From contig VDFB02373365.1 of assembly GCA_007258455.2 (NCBI GenBank), forward strand, positions 218,855,765 through 218,919,764: 64,000 nucleotides of DNA, read 5' to 3'. The notes beneath the pieces were generated by a model. The model ran no database searches. It saw only the letters and a program-made list of their open reading frames with translations, and was not told the origin of the DNA. This DNA comes from Sequoia sempervirens (Eukaryota > Streptophyta > Pinopsida > Cupressales > Cupressaceae). Shown in pieces: positions 1-11,524 of this stretch; within the stretch, counting starts at the first letter, position 1, and each line of letters starts with the position of its first letter. Made by a program: the position numbers and the translations under genes.

Positions 1-3000
1 ATTGCTATCTTCAACAAAGAAAATATTTTAATAGAAAGATTTAAATTCATTTATAACCAAATAAAGACCATTTATATGTTGATTATTCACCTAGATTGGT
101 CCAATTTCTTATCTCCATTTTTTAGCCAATTTATTTTAGCCCTAACTTTTAAACGATGAATCTTCTTAATTTACAATATTCTCAAATTATGCTTGAATCT
201 GACCAACTCCTCATTCAAGGACTCATGCAATTGAGATTAGATGGAGATAAAATCTTATTGAAGAAATTCTTTGATCTCCTTCCATCAAAGGCTCTTTTTT
301 CTACACAACCCAGAATAGGGACCTTGAGTTGGTAACATTGCAATCCTATTTTTCAATTGATAACAGAGAATTTTTTTAGCAAGATCCTATCAATTAATTT
401 TTTTAGCAAATATTAAATTCTTATATTAAAAATAATTTAAATATTTTAACACATGCATTAGATGGACCTTTGGTTTTTGATGATTTAGATATATTATGTA
501 TTGATAATTGTGTGATTGAAAGGTTTAACAAATATAAGTCATTTGGAAAAGCCTATGAAATCTAGGTTGAGCAAGTGATTAGATATGGACTCTTTTGCAT
601 TGAAAGAGGTGTAATATTATATAAGGAAATTGAGGGAAAAAAAAAGGAACTAAATAATGATCTCCAAATAGTGAGAAAATAAGAATCTATCTAGAATTTA
701 GTAATTATATATATATATATATTGATACAAATACACAACTAAACAAAAAAATTCTCATATTTATTTTAAATGTTTGATATATGTTATTCATTACATATTT
801 TTTAAATTTTGTATGCTTTTGGTGGAGTTACTATTGGAAGGAGAATATAATTGTAAACTATATATATTTTAAGTAAATCTATATCTTTTAGTATTTAAAA
901 TTACTTAAATAGTTTCCTCATTGATATCTTGTTTACTTTAACATACACCATAATAGAAGTTCACATGCACATCAATCTTAGAGAAAAAATATATATTCAT
1001 GCCCTTTTTCATTACTATTTTTGGTAAACTTTGAATAGATTGTCCTTTGTTCAATAACAAGTCTACAAGTGGGATATTCTTGTGTGAATTAATCTCATGA
1101 CATTACCCTACCTTGCATAAGATCTACTAGTGCAAACTTGACGTAGTAATTATCAACCCTACACATTTAAAATTCAAATTCAATTTAAATCTTGACAACA
1201 CCCTCCCACTAATCATTGTGAGCTTACCTAGTGCATGTTTATCTTGATTTTCATGTTGTATTTTACTTAAAAAAAATCATTTAAGCATTTAAAATGATCA
1301 AAGATTATTAGGAAAATGAGGATTTATCAAAAGAACATTTTCATTGAGAGAAATGTAACAACATTTTCTCATAACATATATCATCATGTCTCTAATCATT
1401 ATTCCTATGTCATGGAATTGGTTTAGTTAGGGCTCTAATTGAGGAGAATAGAATCCTCACAATTTAGCACATTCCCTAAAAATGTTACTAAACACTTTCT
1501 ATCTATATTGAGGTTCAAATATTAGAAGATCAACACAACTAAATTCTAAACATTAATTATTTGCTAGTTGATTCTTATGGTATAGATTTATATTTGCACA
1601 CTAGTTCGGTTTCTCAGACATGGATATGAACCAAAGCAATACTTTGAGACATTTATTGACCATCTAGGGATCTAAATGAAGATAACACAAGCCTCACAAT
1701 TTAGTAGATTTTGTAATACTATGTATATTCACTCTTATTATATTAATATATAAATATATAGGCTTACCGCCTTTGCTTTAAAAAAAATGATGTTTGTAAA
1801 CATTGTCAATCCATAATAAAGTGTAAATGTTAAAAGATAAAAATCAATTTCAAAAATTAATTTTTTACTAGTTGATTATTGGAATTATAGATTGAAGCTT
1901 GTAGACTAGTTTTATTTTGTACACATATTTGAACCAAAGAAAAGAACACTTAATTTGCATATTTAAAAGCATTTATAAAATCAAGTCCAAAACCTCTTTT
2001 AACACTTCAAATAATCAACATCTACATCTCAAAAAACATCACATTTAATTCATTTAATTTAAATATCAATCATCTAATATAAAAATAATATTATTTTTAA
2101 ATAAAACATAATAAACATTTTTTTCATTAAAATAAACAATTAAATATAATTAACATTAATAAATATTATAAATAAGATATAATCTTTTTAAAAAAAGTTA
2201 TTATTAAAGTTGTAAGAAAGATAAATCTTTTCTATCTCCTAACAAAGAAAATGAACCGATACTTCGTAATATAAAAGGAACACTCACCACAATTCATGTA
2301 ATGAAATGAATGTGGGATTAAGACTAAATCCCCCAATCCAATGACTGAGCAAATGTGTAAAGTGGAAATGGAAAATGCGAACAGCTATGGAAGGAGAACG
2401 AGAATGGGAATGGCAAGTGTAAACTGCAACGGTGGAGTACTACGGAAACATAGATTTGAAATGGTGTGGTTAAAGAAATGCTATAGAAATGAGAAAGAGG
2501 TTGGGTTAAGAGGGCCCCACATGGTGCCGGACATCTAAGGGAGTGTACCCTTAGAGTGTGTCGGTTAAGCCTGACCCTCATATAATACCTTGCATCATGG
2601 AGCTCAATTCTCTGATATATTACTACTTATCAAATCCTTTGTAAATAATTGTAAAATTATGACTCCATTTAAGCATTCAATTGATTTTCTTGAATCAAAG
2701 GAAAAACATAGACACACAATTGAACAAATTCTCAAAAGAAGAATGACAACTTCATTAACATTTCATTAAAAATTCACTCAAATCCACATAAGGAGAGAAA
2801 ATATATTAGAATTATATGTTTATTCATGCTTATAAGTCATATCTACATACAATTTAAGATAATTTACATATATTCATCCAAAACTCAAAACAGGCTATCT
2901 ATTCTATTCTGCCCGCTTGGGGTTTTAACAGCCAATGGCACCACAAATATCACTTCCACATCAAAGGACATATATCTTTCTACCCATATATTCAACTCAA

Positions 3001-3110
3001 AACCTAGCTAGAGCTTTCATCAGTTCTCTCCCTACAAATGAGCCTTGAATTCCCTTTTATATGACAAGGGAGCAACAAGCTTCAAGATCAAATTTAATTT
3101 CACCACAAAT
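1..3110. other. AT-rich intergenic sequence, no gene seen
   Basis: No reading frame here looks like a protein. The short frames around 2324-2581 overlap on both strands, have low complexity and match no motif I know. The stretch holds poly-A/T runs, an (AT)n run at 706-722 and a small perfect hairpin at 2535-2554 (CTAAGGG, 6-base loop, CCCTTAG). It is probably decayed repeat sequence. Confidence 0.6.
706..722. repeat. (AT)n microsatellite
   Basis: An uninterrupted alternating AT run of about 17 bases in AT-rich surroundings. It is a simple repeat with no sign of function. Confidence 0.8.
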
Positions 3111-3860
3111 TCTCATTTGAACAAAATCTCCATTGCATTTGAATTTCATTTCAAAACTTCCCACACGTTGAATCTTGCAAACATTTATAGTGCATGGACT
3201 GGGGTAGCGTAAAAGAATAGGGGAACACAAATTGTCATCAAAATCCCCTTGTCGCTATCCACGCAAAAAAACCAGGCAACCAAATTGCCATGAAGGCACC
3301 ACAAAACTTCTTATTTACCTGCCACCCTGCCCTTACCAACACTCAGACCTTGGTATACACGCCCGCTTCTAGTTGTTGCCCAATACGGTAGACTCTCAGC
3401 CTTATCTTCTTTCTTGTCCTTGCCTAATATGGTTCAAGTCGGTCCGCTTGGGGTTTTAATTTGAACAAAATCTTCATTGCATTTGAATTTCATTTCAAAA
3501 CCTCCCACATGTTGAATCTGCAAAACATAGTGGCGCACAAACTAGGGAAAGCTAAAAGAAAAGGGAGCACAAATTGTCATCAAAATCTTGGCACACGAAC
3601 TAGTAAAAGCTAAAAGAAAAGGGAACACAAATTGTCATCAAAATCCCCTTGTCGCTATCCACTCAAAAATGCCAGGAAACCAAATTTCCACGAAGGCACC
3701 ACAACTTCTTATTTACCCGCCACCATTCCCTTACCAACACTCTGACCCTGGTATACACGCCCGCTTCTAGTTGTTGCCCAATACGATAGACTCTTAGCCT
3801 CATCTTCTTTCTTGTCCTTGCCCAATACGGTTCGAGTCGATCTGCTTGGGGTTTTAACAA
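3111..3860. repeat. Local tandem duplication, unit about 370-400 bp
   Basis: Two imperfect copies lie head to tail, about 3111-3460 and 3461-3860. Both carry the landmark words TTGAACAAAATCT, CCCCTTGTCGCTATCCAC, GAAGGCACCACAA, TATACACGCCCGCTTCTAG and TTCTTTCTTGTCCTTGCC in the same order. The word CTTGGGGTTTTAAC occurs at about 2916, 3449 and 3845, so an older third fragment may lie at 2905-2945. The second copy overlaps the 3' part of the minus-strand pseudogene at 3709-4233, so that gene end was duplicated with it. The copies differ by substitutions and a short insertion around 3540-3600. Confidence 0.75.
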
Positions 3861-4233
3861 CCAATGGCACCAGAGCTATCTCTTCATCATCAGAGAACAT
3901 ACCGTGATTGAACAAAGGTAAATACTGACAGTAGTCTGATTCGGTCTTGGTTACATCATCAGAAGTGTTGCTCGTAAGGTCAATGGGCGAGTGTTGGCAT
4001 CCAGAGGAGCCATGCCACCCATACCTTATTTTCCTACCAACACTAGTAATGGAGCACACCGTCAACTGCTTGCCTTTGTCATCTACCAGTTGAGAAGCAA
4101 CGTCCTAAAATTGCAACCTTCTACTGTATCTAGTGGGCACAAGCCTAGTCTTTTCAACCAAAGTACCTTCCTAAATAGCAGGACTGAGCTTTTGTGAGCT
4201 CAAACGAACAGACCTCCTTACTGACTTACTCAT
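3709..4233 (-). pseudogene. Small basic-then-acidic protein, pseudogene
   Basis: A single minus-strand frame of 175 codons runs from an ATG at 4233-4231 to a TAA at 3709. It is broken only by two TAG codons, at codons 21 and 43. The start region is rich in Ser, Arg and Lys (begins MSKSVRRSVRLSS). The middle is acidic with Asp/Glu/Ser clusters, and the end reads TTRSGRVYQGQS. I recognise no family; the basic N-terminus could suit a nucleic-acid-binding or nuclear protein. Both stops are one C-to-T change from CAG (Gln), matching the decay in the 11525-15147 pseudogene. The 3' end lies in a tandem duplication, so part of the coding sequence is repeated at 3241-3440. It may be a fragment of a retroelement-carried ORF. 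No second copy of the whole frame is in the window. Confidence 0.45.
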
Positions 4234-5129
4234 TTTCTCTTCTCAGACAAGCACTCAAACTTGATTAGACTCAACCCACAAAGTGCTCTAACTGCTAAAA
4301 GAATGACACTATTAGTAGTAAATTCCTCTTCTATTTATTGTGCGAGGTAATGGCAACCTTCATCAATGCTTAGTAAAAATGCATGTGCAAACATGGCAAT
4401 TTGGCGGCGTATGTACTGTCATTGTTTAACTAGAGCTACATGAGAATCCAAAGATCACCCTTCATGATTGCCAACAACAACATCTTCACATAGATTGAGA
4501 TTGACGTGTCTGCACAAGCAAGGAATAATTCATTAATGCTTCACCAACCTTCATCTTCCTCTTGCCAGCTAGCAGGGAACAACAGAGATTTACATTAGCT
4601 TTTGACCTTCATTGTTGATCTAAAACCATGGGTTATGAGATCAATAGTGGAGATTGGGCCCCATATTCCATACATGACACACATCTATCTTTTGCTGACC
4701 TCGCGCCAAATAACAGGGTGACACCTTAGGTCTGCGAGTTGGCAGGGTACGATCGAGATCTTCTCCCATATCTTCGAATCTGGAAAATCTACACATTGTA
4801 TAGTTAGTATTTAATGAAATGCTTTGGCTAAGCCGTTGGTGACATGACCATTGGAGTTAATGGCTTAGGCTTACGTCACCAGATTGAAATTAAAACCCAA
4901 CTTTGATTTTAATGCTTTATTTCCTCTCCAGGGTTTTATTTCCTAAGTCTCAGTTGGACCCATTAAATTCTTATCCCAACCCTAACAAGAACAAATGATT
5001 AAGCTAAGGATTGTATTTGTTGTTATAACTTTAGTTCTAAAGAATTCTTAATTACCAATTCTTATTTATGCATTTGTATATGAATCCAATTGAATGCCTT
5101 TCCATATCATTATGGAAAATTTTATTATT
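4234..5129. other. Intergenic, no gene seen
   Basis: No convincing coding frame on either strand. Base composition is more balanced than the flanks up to about 4900, then grades into the telomere-like block. I see no RNA gene or repeat boundary. Confidence 0.5.
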
Positions 5130-5735
5130 GCAACCCTAACTCTTAACACTAATTAAACCTTGAACCTAACCTGATTGACATATTATAACCCTAACTCTAA
5201 TACTAATTGAACTATAATTGTAACCCTAATTGTATCAAAACCCTAGAGAACTCTAATTGAACCCTAACCCTAAAATAGACAATAACCCTTACCTTAATTG
5301 AATCCTAACTGCAATCCTAGCCCTAATTTAAGACTAACCTTAACCCTGACCTTAATTAAACCCTTATTGAATTATAACCCTAATTGATCCCTAACCCAAA
5401 TTGAATACTAATTAAACCTTAACCCTAAGTGAATAGAAACCTTAATTAAACTCCAACCATAATCCTATTTGAATTTTGACCCTAATCATAACCATAATTC
5501 AACCCTAACCTTAATTGAACCCTAACCCTAAACATGAGTTCAATTAAGTTTAAGGTTCAAATAGGATTAGACTTTAATTAAAATTAGGTATAGGATTCAA
5601 TTAGGATTAGGGTTGGGGTTGGGGCAAAGATTAAGGCTCCCATGATAGAGCTTCTTGGGGTTAGTGCTAGGTTCAACTAAAAGGGTTGCATTAGGTTAGG
5701 GTTAAGGGTCTCAACTAGGGTTTCATTAATGTTAG
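5130..5735. repeat. Degenerate interstitial telomere-like array, block 1
   Basis: The stretch is dense in AACCCTAA, a plant telomere word, usually separated by ATTGA so that a compound unit near AACCCTAATTGA dominates. Up to about 5540 the CCCTAA form lies on the plus strand. From about 5545 to 5735 the TTAGGG form does, so the block is an inverted pair. Units are heavily mutated, as expected for an old internal array and not an active telomere. Interstitial arrays of this word are known from conifer chromosomes. Confidence 0.8.
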
Positions 5736-6045
5736 TTTTAGAATCATATTATGTTTAGGCTGGATATAAAATTAGAGCTAGGCTCTAGCTAATTAGTGCT
5801 ATTTTAGGCTGGCATTATGGTTAGACTCTATAACTAATGTTAGTATCAGATTAGATCTCATCACTCTAATAAAAATAATCTTCTATAAATTCATTCAATT
5901 TTTTTTTTGAAATTATATAATTTAAAATATTTTCAAATTTACTCTATGTTGATATATGAGAGATATAGCAAATCTAAACTCTATACAATTTATAGTTAAC
6001 TTGACATTGTGTATAAAAAGGTTTAAGTTATGAATGTTATAATAT

Positions 6046-6118
6046 AACAAGAGCTGCAGAGTAGCGAAGTTCCTGCCATAAAGTTTTAGAATAGTTTTGT
6101 TTGTATTTGTTGTGTATT
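6046..6118 (+). repeat. Conserved segment shared with 9584-9657
   Basis: The segment opens AACAAGAGCTGCAGAG, continues AGCGAAGTTCCTGCCA, and then runs through a weaker AGAATAGT...TTTGTTGTGT part. The same order of words occurs at 9584-9657. Both copies follow a telomere-like block (about 300 bp after block 1, 700 bp after block 2), so block plus segment may belong to one dispersed repeat. Confidence 0.6.
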
Positions 6119-6358
6119 GCAAAAGGCCTCGATCAAACATCAGAAATCTCAATTGAACCCATATGCTCGTTTTGTTGATTGTAGAGTAGTGGACAAAAGC
6201 ATAGCAATATTCATTAGACCAAGACCACAAGGTAGAGGATTAATTGATGAAGTTATTCTTGAATCCTCTTCATAGGAAACATGACCAACTAATTGGTATT
6301 CTCTTTTAGCACTAGGATCATACAAAAGTAGAAGAAATAGTTTTAATTTGCTATATAT

Positions 6359-6503
6359 ATATTTTTATTCAAGGGGTAAATGCTTTTGACTGGAGCTATG
6401 AACCGGATACAACCATTCAACAATACCACCCCAACGGGGTTTGAACCTTTGTGGAAAGAACAATAATTCCACCTATAAACCAACACACCATGCCAATACC
6501 GGC
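6359..6503 (-). mobile_element. tRNA-derived SINE with 16-bp target duplication
   Basis: On the minus strand an A-box-like TGGTTTATAGGTGG (6482-6469) is followed about 21 bases later by the B-box-like GGTTCAAACCCC (6447-6436), the layout of an internal RNA polymerase III promoter. The element begins GCCGGTATTGGCATGG and ends in an A-rich GAATAAAAATAT tail. It is flanked by perfect 16-base direct repeats, TTAATTTGCTATATAT, at 6343-6358 and 6504-6519. That is the signature of target-primed insertion by a LINE machinery. The length of about 145 bp suits plant SINEs. The minus-strand frame across it (6343-6573) is not taken as a gene. Confidence 0.75.
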
Positions 6504-6519
6504 TTAATTTGCTATATAT

Positions 6520-7964
6520 TAACCATCTTTTACTTACAAAGTTTTTTTGAAAAAGGCAGTTAGAAGTTGTCATACCTCTACTGCATTTAAGCCAAGATCA
6601 ATTAGTATTGCACCAGGTTTCAACCAATCACCATGAACCAAATTTGGCTCGCCTACTATCTAGAATCACAACTACGTACTATAGACTCATCACTATGTGA
6701 ACTGATGTTTATCTAGGGTATTAATTGTTTAACTTAGACATTGATGTGTATACCCTTAGCTTCCAAATCTTCTTGTCTCATTTAATTTTTGTCGACATCA
6801 CTATCTCTTGGATAAGTCAACCAAATTCTAAGGTCATCTCTAGATGGGAATGCTCTCTGCCAAATATGATGAACTAGGGCATGAATGAACTAAATGTGTT
6901 ACATATCCATCAACGTTAAATTATTTGGATGATCAGAAAAACTTCAATAAATTGTAGAAATAAAGAGAAAGATTAAATAAAAACTAAATGAGATACACTC
7001 TTGACAATCTTTGTTTGGGATTTTCATTGCTATTTGGTTCTATGTTATATTATTTTCAAAATTAGAAGTTTTTTTATTATGATCAATTAGAATAGACTGT
7101 ACAAGAAATGCATAAATATATTGTCTTGTGTAAGAATCCCACGAATAGAAATAATAATTTGTTGATAAATCGCAAGAGATAACTCTTTGCAGTCAAACAC
7201 AAATCTCTAGATTTTTCACACTGATCCAATAATTATCGCCAATGAATCAGAATAGTAGTATCAATCTTAGTTCAATGATATATGTCAATGTCAGATTCAT
7301 AATTAACAATAAATTTTAGATTCTCCACACTGGACACTAAAACAAATTGAAAAGTTGTCTTTATTTGCATCTCCTCTAGAAACTCATCTATCTTGTAAGT
7401 TAGGTAACATCTGCAAAAACTATGTACTGGCTTGTGCTGCTAGAATTGGAAGTCATGTAAATTTTTGTAACATATTGGCTAGTATAAGTTCTACACTAAG
7501 GGCCTCTACCATTTTGATGGAAAAAAAACATGATAATGGGTCTCTTTAACTTAATCCCCTAATTTATGAAGAAGACCCTATGGGGGATGATTAATCGAAT
7601 TGAAAAAGAAGACAATTCATTATGCAATTAGTACTCTCCCTGGTTGAAGTTGACAAGAGGTATATGTAGTATAGAAGTTGCCAAGTCAACTTATTATTAA
7701 AGGCTTTGACATATCCAATTTGATAATCATTCCTAATAACAGAAAATTTTGAGAGATTGAATGGTTCTCCAGTGTAGGTGGATTTGCAAGGTGTACTTTA
7801 CTCTGAAGCATTCTCATGAGGTCAAACACAATGATAATAAATATGAACAATATCTAAGGTATATAGAAATAATGTCTTGTGGGCTTCAACAAGGGGTCTT
7901 TTAAACCAAATTAGCATCTAGCATGGTCATGACTTAAAAATTAACCAATATTATTATACCCTTA
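6520..7964. other. Intergenic, no gene seen
   Basis: AT-rich sequence with no coding frame I can support. The 64-codon frame at 7355-7549 has no recognisable motif and starts at a non-ATG codon. No repeat boundary was found. Confidence 0.5.
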
Positions 7965-8870
7965 TTGTACCCTACCCTTTATTAAACCCTAATTTAAGCC
8001 TAACTCTACCACTTACCATAGCTCTAACCTTGCTTCAAGTTTTATTCTAGATTAATAATTTTAATCCTAACTTAACATTAACCCTAACCCTATTTAAATA
8101 ATAATCATAACCCTAATTAAATCCCTAATTGAACCCTACTTGAACCTTAATCTAAATGAACCCTAACCTTAACCCTAATTGAACCATAAACCTAACTCTA
8201 ATTAAACCTTAATTGTAAACTAAACTAAAATAAGCTTAATTGAACCCTAACTGTAACTTGAACTTGATTCTAATCATAACACTAATTGAATGCCAACCCT
8301 AACCCTAATTGAACTTGAACCCTGACTCTAATTGAACCTTGTTGTTGGGGTTAAATTAGGGTTCAATTAGCATTCTAGTTAAACCCCAATTGTAAGATTA
8401 ACCAAAATAAGCCTAAATAAACCCTAACTATAACTTGAACTTGACCCTAATCATAACACTAATTAAATTCTATCCCTAACCAGGTAATTGAACCCTAATT
8501 CCAACCATAAACCTACTTGTTAAACCCTAACCCTAACTCTTATTGAACCTTATTTTTAGGGTTCAATTAGGGTTTAATTAGCATTCTAGGATGGAGATTA
8601 AGGTTAGGTTAGGGTTAGAGTTCTGAATATCTTAATATTAGCTTATAGATTTGACCCTAACTATAATCATAATTGAATCCTAACCCTAACCCTAATTAAA
8701 CTCTAATTCTAACCCTAACACTAACCATAATTAAATTCTCACTCTAACCCTAACCGTAATTAAATCCTATTGTTAGGGTTGAATTAGGGTTAGGTTTAGG
8801 GTTCAATTAGAGTTCTAGTATAAATCTTGGGGTTAAGGTTATTTATTTCTTGATATTAGTTTATAAATTA
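7965..8870. repeat. Degenerate interstitial telomere-like array, block 2
   Basis: Like block 1, this is built from AACCCTAA words with ATTGA spacers, mostly in the CCCTAA orientation. Three short patches switch to TTAGGG, at about 8340-8375, 8545-8640 and 8765-8830, each beginning near GTTAGGGTT or GGGTTAAATTAGGG. The two words TAACTATAACTTGAAC and TAATCATAACACTAATT recur at about 8245-8290 and 8425-8465, a secondary duplication of about 180 bp. Mutation is heavy. Confidence 0.8.
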
Positions 8871-9583
8871 TATTAATTATTCAATATAAATAAATTAAAT
8901 AAAACTACATCCTATCTAATGTATACATCTGTAAAGGTTTGATTTGGTGTATGCGGGGATTATTTGCAATGCATTGGTATACTAGTTGATCATTCTACTA
9001 TATTTAATATAATTAAATAAAACTAAATATTATTTTCAAAATAATTCACCAATAAATAATTATAATTTGAGAATAAATTAAGAAATGAAAAAATATATAA
9101 AATAACCTTTTTTATTTCTTTGCATCCAAATGATTTCATTTTGTAAAATCATATTAAATTCCAACTTCAAAAAATCATAAAATATTTTACATGCTTATTT
9201 TTATATTTTTGAGTTGAATTGTGTTGTTCTTTAAATTTGAATAACCAATCATAAAGCAAATAAATAATCAAATCAACACAATATTTAAAAACTTAAATTT
9301 CATTTTAAAATTAAACTAAATTCTATTTTCTAAAATTCATAGAATATTTATTACTTAATTATTAAATTCATAATTAATTAAATTATAATGATTATGTGAT
9401 ATAAATGAATTAAATATTAAATAGAAGTACATGATCCTTTTAAAATAATTCAACAATCAAAGACTAAAATTTAAATTTAAAAGTATTCTTTATATTGTAT
9501 TTTTTTCATTTGTACATACAAAATATAAAATACTTGAAGTTGATAAGTTTTAAATTTATTAATTATGATGATATCCAAAAACT
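8871..9583. other. Very AT-rich spacer, no gene seen
   Basis: Low-complexity A/T sequence with stops in all frames. Nothing recognisable besides poly-A/T runs. Confidence 0.6.
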
Positions 9584-9657
9584 AACAAGAGCTGCAAAGC
9601 AGCGAAGTTCCTACCAAATTGTGCAAGAATAGTCATGTTTTTATTTATTGTGTCTAC
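9584..9657 (+). repeat. Conserved segment shared with 6046-6118
   Basis: Second copy of the segment opening AACAAGAGCTGCAAAG and continuing AGCGAAGTTCCTACCA, then a weaker AGAATAGTCATG...ATTGTGT part. See the copy at 6046. The core of about 33 bp is much better preserved than the sequence on either side, which suggests an element end or a conserved site. Confidence 0.6.
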
Positions 9658-10020
9658 TATGTTTTAGCAACAATGTTGATATTATAACAACTTAATAATA
9701 ATCTTGAAATTTTTCAAATGGTGACATGTAATACCGTAAACAATATCCAAAAATAAGACAAGTTGTCACAAATAAGAAACATGTATTGTCCTTTCAAAAT
9801 TAAAAATCTATGTATTTAGATCAAATACAATGAACAACCTACATTGCTTATTAAAAGTGAAATTATAAAACAAATTGTAGATTTATTTTATTTTTCTTCT
9901 ATAAATATAATTTTTTTATTTGTCGTCCGCCTAGTAATGCCTACTTCTCCTTTTAATGAATGTTTTATTTTGTAAGGGTTGATTTAGTGCTACCGTTGAT
10001 CTATTTCTTGCAGATATCAA

Positions 10021-10965
10021 TGGTGCCCGCCATCCCGTGATCAGGAATTCAAGGATCATGAAATCACGGGTGGGCGCCACGTGTCCTATCCAGGGGAGCT
10101 CAAGGGTTGATTTAGTGTTGTTGATCTATTTCCTACAGATATCAACGGTACCTACCATCCCGTGATCGAGAATTCAAGGATCGCGAAATCACGGGTGGGA
10201 GCCACATGTCCTATTTGGGGGATCAAACTTGAGCTATCGCTAACCAACTACCATTTGATCTGAGTCATTCCCCGTCATCGTGCGATGGTGCTTGGGTTGA
10301 TTGCAAAATCACAGGCAGACACCACGTGTCTCATCCGATGAAGCTTAAAGAGTAAAGGAAACACTAGCCGACTTTAAATGTATTAAGAGGCGGATTACTA
10401 AAGTGTTCTCGAGACGCACATGTTGTAAAACCACAGATATGTTATAATCTCGCTGGAGAAGCTGCTCGAAGGTTAATGACATGGCTAGCGACTGTGTTAA
10501 AGGAACGAGATCAACGGTGCCCACTATCCTGTGATCAGCGATTACAGGGATTGTGATATCATAGGCGGGTGCCACGTGCCCTTCATAAAGGATGAAATCT
10601 GCATGACTATTGATGAGCTGTCTCTTCAAGATTGATGGTGCCCACCATATCGCAATTAGGAATTTTGGGATTGCGATGTTGCAGGTGCCTGCCACGTGTC
10701 TCATCCAATGAAGCCTAAGGAGTGAAGAAAGCGTTGCCAGTTTTAAATGTATTACGAGGCAGATTACTAATGTACTTGTAAGATGCACATGTTTTATTTC
10801 AACGTAGATGTTATGATTTTAAGGGAAAATTTGCTCAATAGTTAAAGGAAAGGACAATGACCATTTTTGAAGGAGCAGGCTTTATGGTAAAAAGATCGAC
10901 GGTGCCTGCCATCCCGTGATGATAAATCAAAGGATTGCGATATCACGGGAAACCACCACATGGCA
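10021..10965 (+). repeat. Array of six related hairpins, most ending in CACGTG
   Basis: Six imperfect units lie at about 10021-10087, 10147-10212, 10285-10335 (degraded), 10515-10581, 10635-10700 and 10900-10965. Each has a left arm near GGTGCCCGCCATCCCGTGAT, a loop of about 20 bases with GGAATTCAAGGAT, and a right arm near ATCACGGGTGGGCGCCAC. The arms pair over about 18 bases, so the units form long hairpins. The right arm runs into CACGTGTC, giving a G-box core (CACGTG) in four units and CACATG in two. They are richer in G+C than the flanks. The array ends about 560 bp before the pseudogene at 11525. It could be a promoter/leader of that gene, part of an LTR, or a source of small RNAs. Confidence 0.75.
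10330..10860 (+). repeat. Duplicated spacer inside the hairpin array, period about 370 bp
   Basis: The spacer after unit three (about 10330-10480) and after unit five (about 10700-10850) share TCATCC.ATGAAGC.TAA, TTTTAAATGTATTA.GAGGC.GATTACTAA and GATGCACATGTT-like words in the same order. So part of the array grew by a tandem duplication that carried hairpins and spacer together. Confidence 0.6.
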
Positions 10966-11524
10966 TTCCTTCATGGTGTATGACATAGTGGGCCCCTTTA
11001 TTGCCATGTTGGCGATTATGTCAGCCTATTTTGAAGATGGTCGTCGATGATTTGATCAAACTGAAGGATCAACGACTCAAATTTAAATATGTATAAAATT
11101 ATGGTTGGAGCCATTCGTGCGGCCCACGAGTGAGCTTTAATGGTGGATGAGACATTCACTAGCAGAATTTGATCGACATAAAATCAATTTACTCATCTCA
11201 TTTGTATCACAAAGCATCCAAGAATTTTGTGAAAATAGTTTCAGAGCCAAAGGTGAAATTGTGAGTAGCTGCTACCAGAAATTGGAGTTTGTGCGAAAAA
11301 AGTTGTGAGTTAATTTTCTCTGTTTCCCAGTCATTCTACACCTAAATTTGGAAAAGGGGGGGTCTACTATGCTTGTCACTGAGTTCATTAAAATCTTTTG
11401 TTAGGGCTATTGTTTAATCATAAATTGTGAGAAATTGCGGTATTTTTACTCTGTAATTTCCTATCTCTGCTTAGTCATAGCCACGTCAAGTGTAACATTG
11501 TAGTGAGGCCCTAGTTTGTCTAAA
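10966..11524 (+). other. Putative 5' leader of the 11525 pseudogene
   Basis: No coding frame. The stretch has a purine tract GGAAAAGGGGGGG at about 11350. A possible donor GTGAGT lies near 11305 (after AAAAAAGTT), and a pyrimidine-rich TTTCCCAG acceptor-like site near 11325-11332, too close for a normal intron. It sits between the hairpin array and the first ATG, so it is probably untranslated leader. Confidence 0.35.

Noticed and set aside
6343..6573. Protein gene on the minus strand across the SINE
   Set aside because: The frame crosses the SINE and both target duplications, has no motif and is explained by the element.
5130..8870. A true chromosome end or a recent chromosome fusion point
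   Set aside because: The telomere-like words are degenerate and spaced by ATTGA, polarity switches several times, and ordinary repeat DNA continues on both sides.
10345..10788. 147-codon minus frame across the hairpin array
   Set aside because: It follows the duplicated hairpin units, has repeated segments for that reason, and shows no domain.
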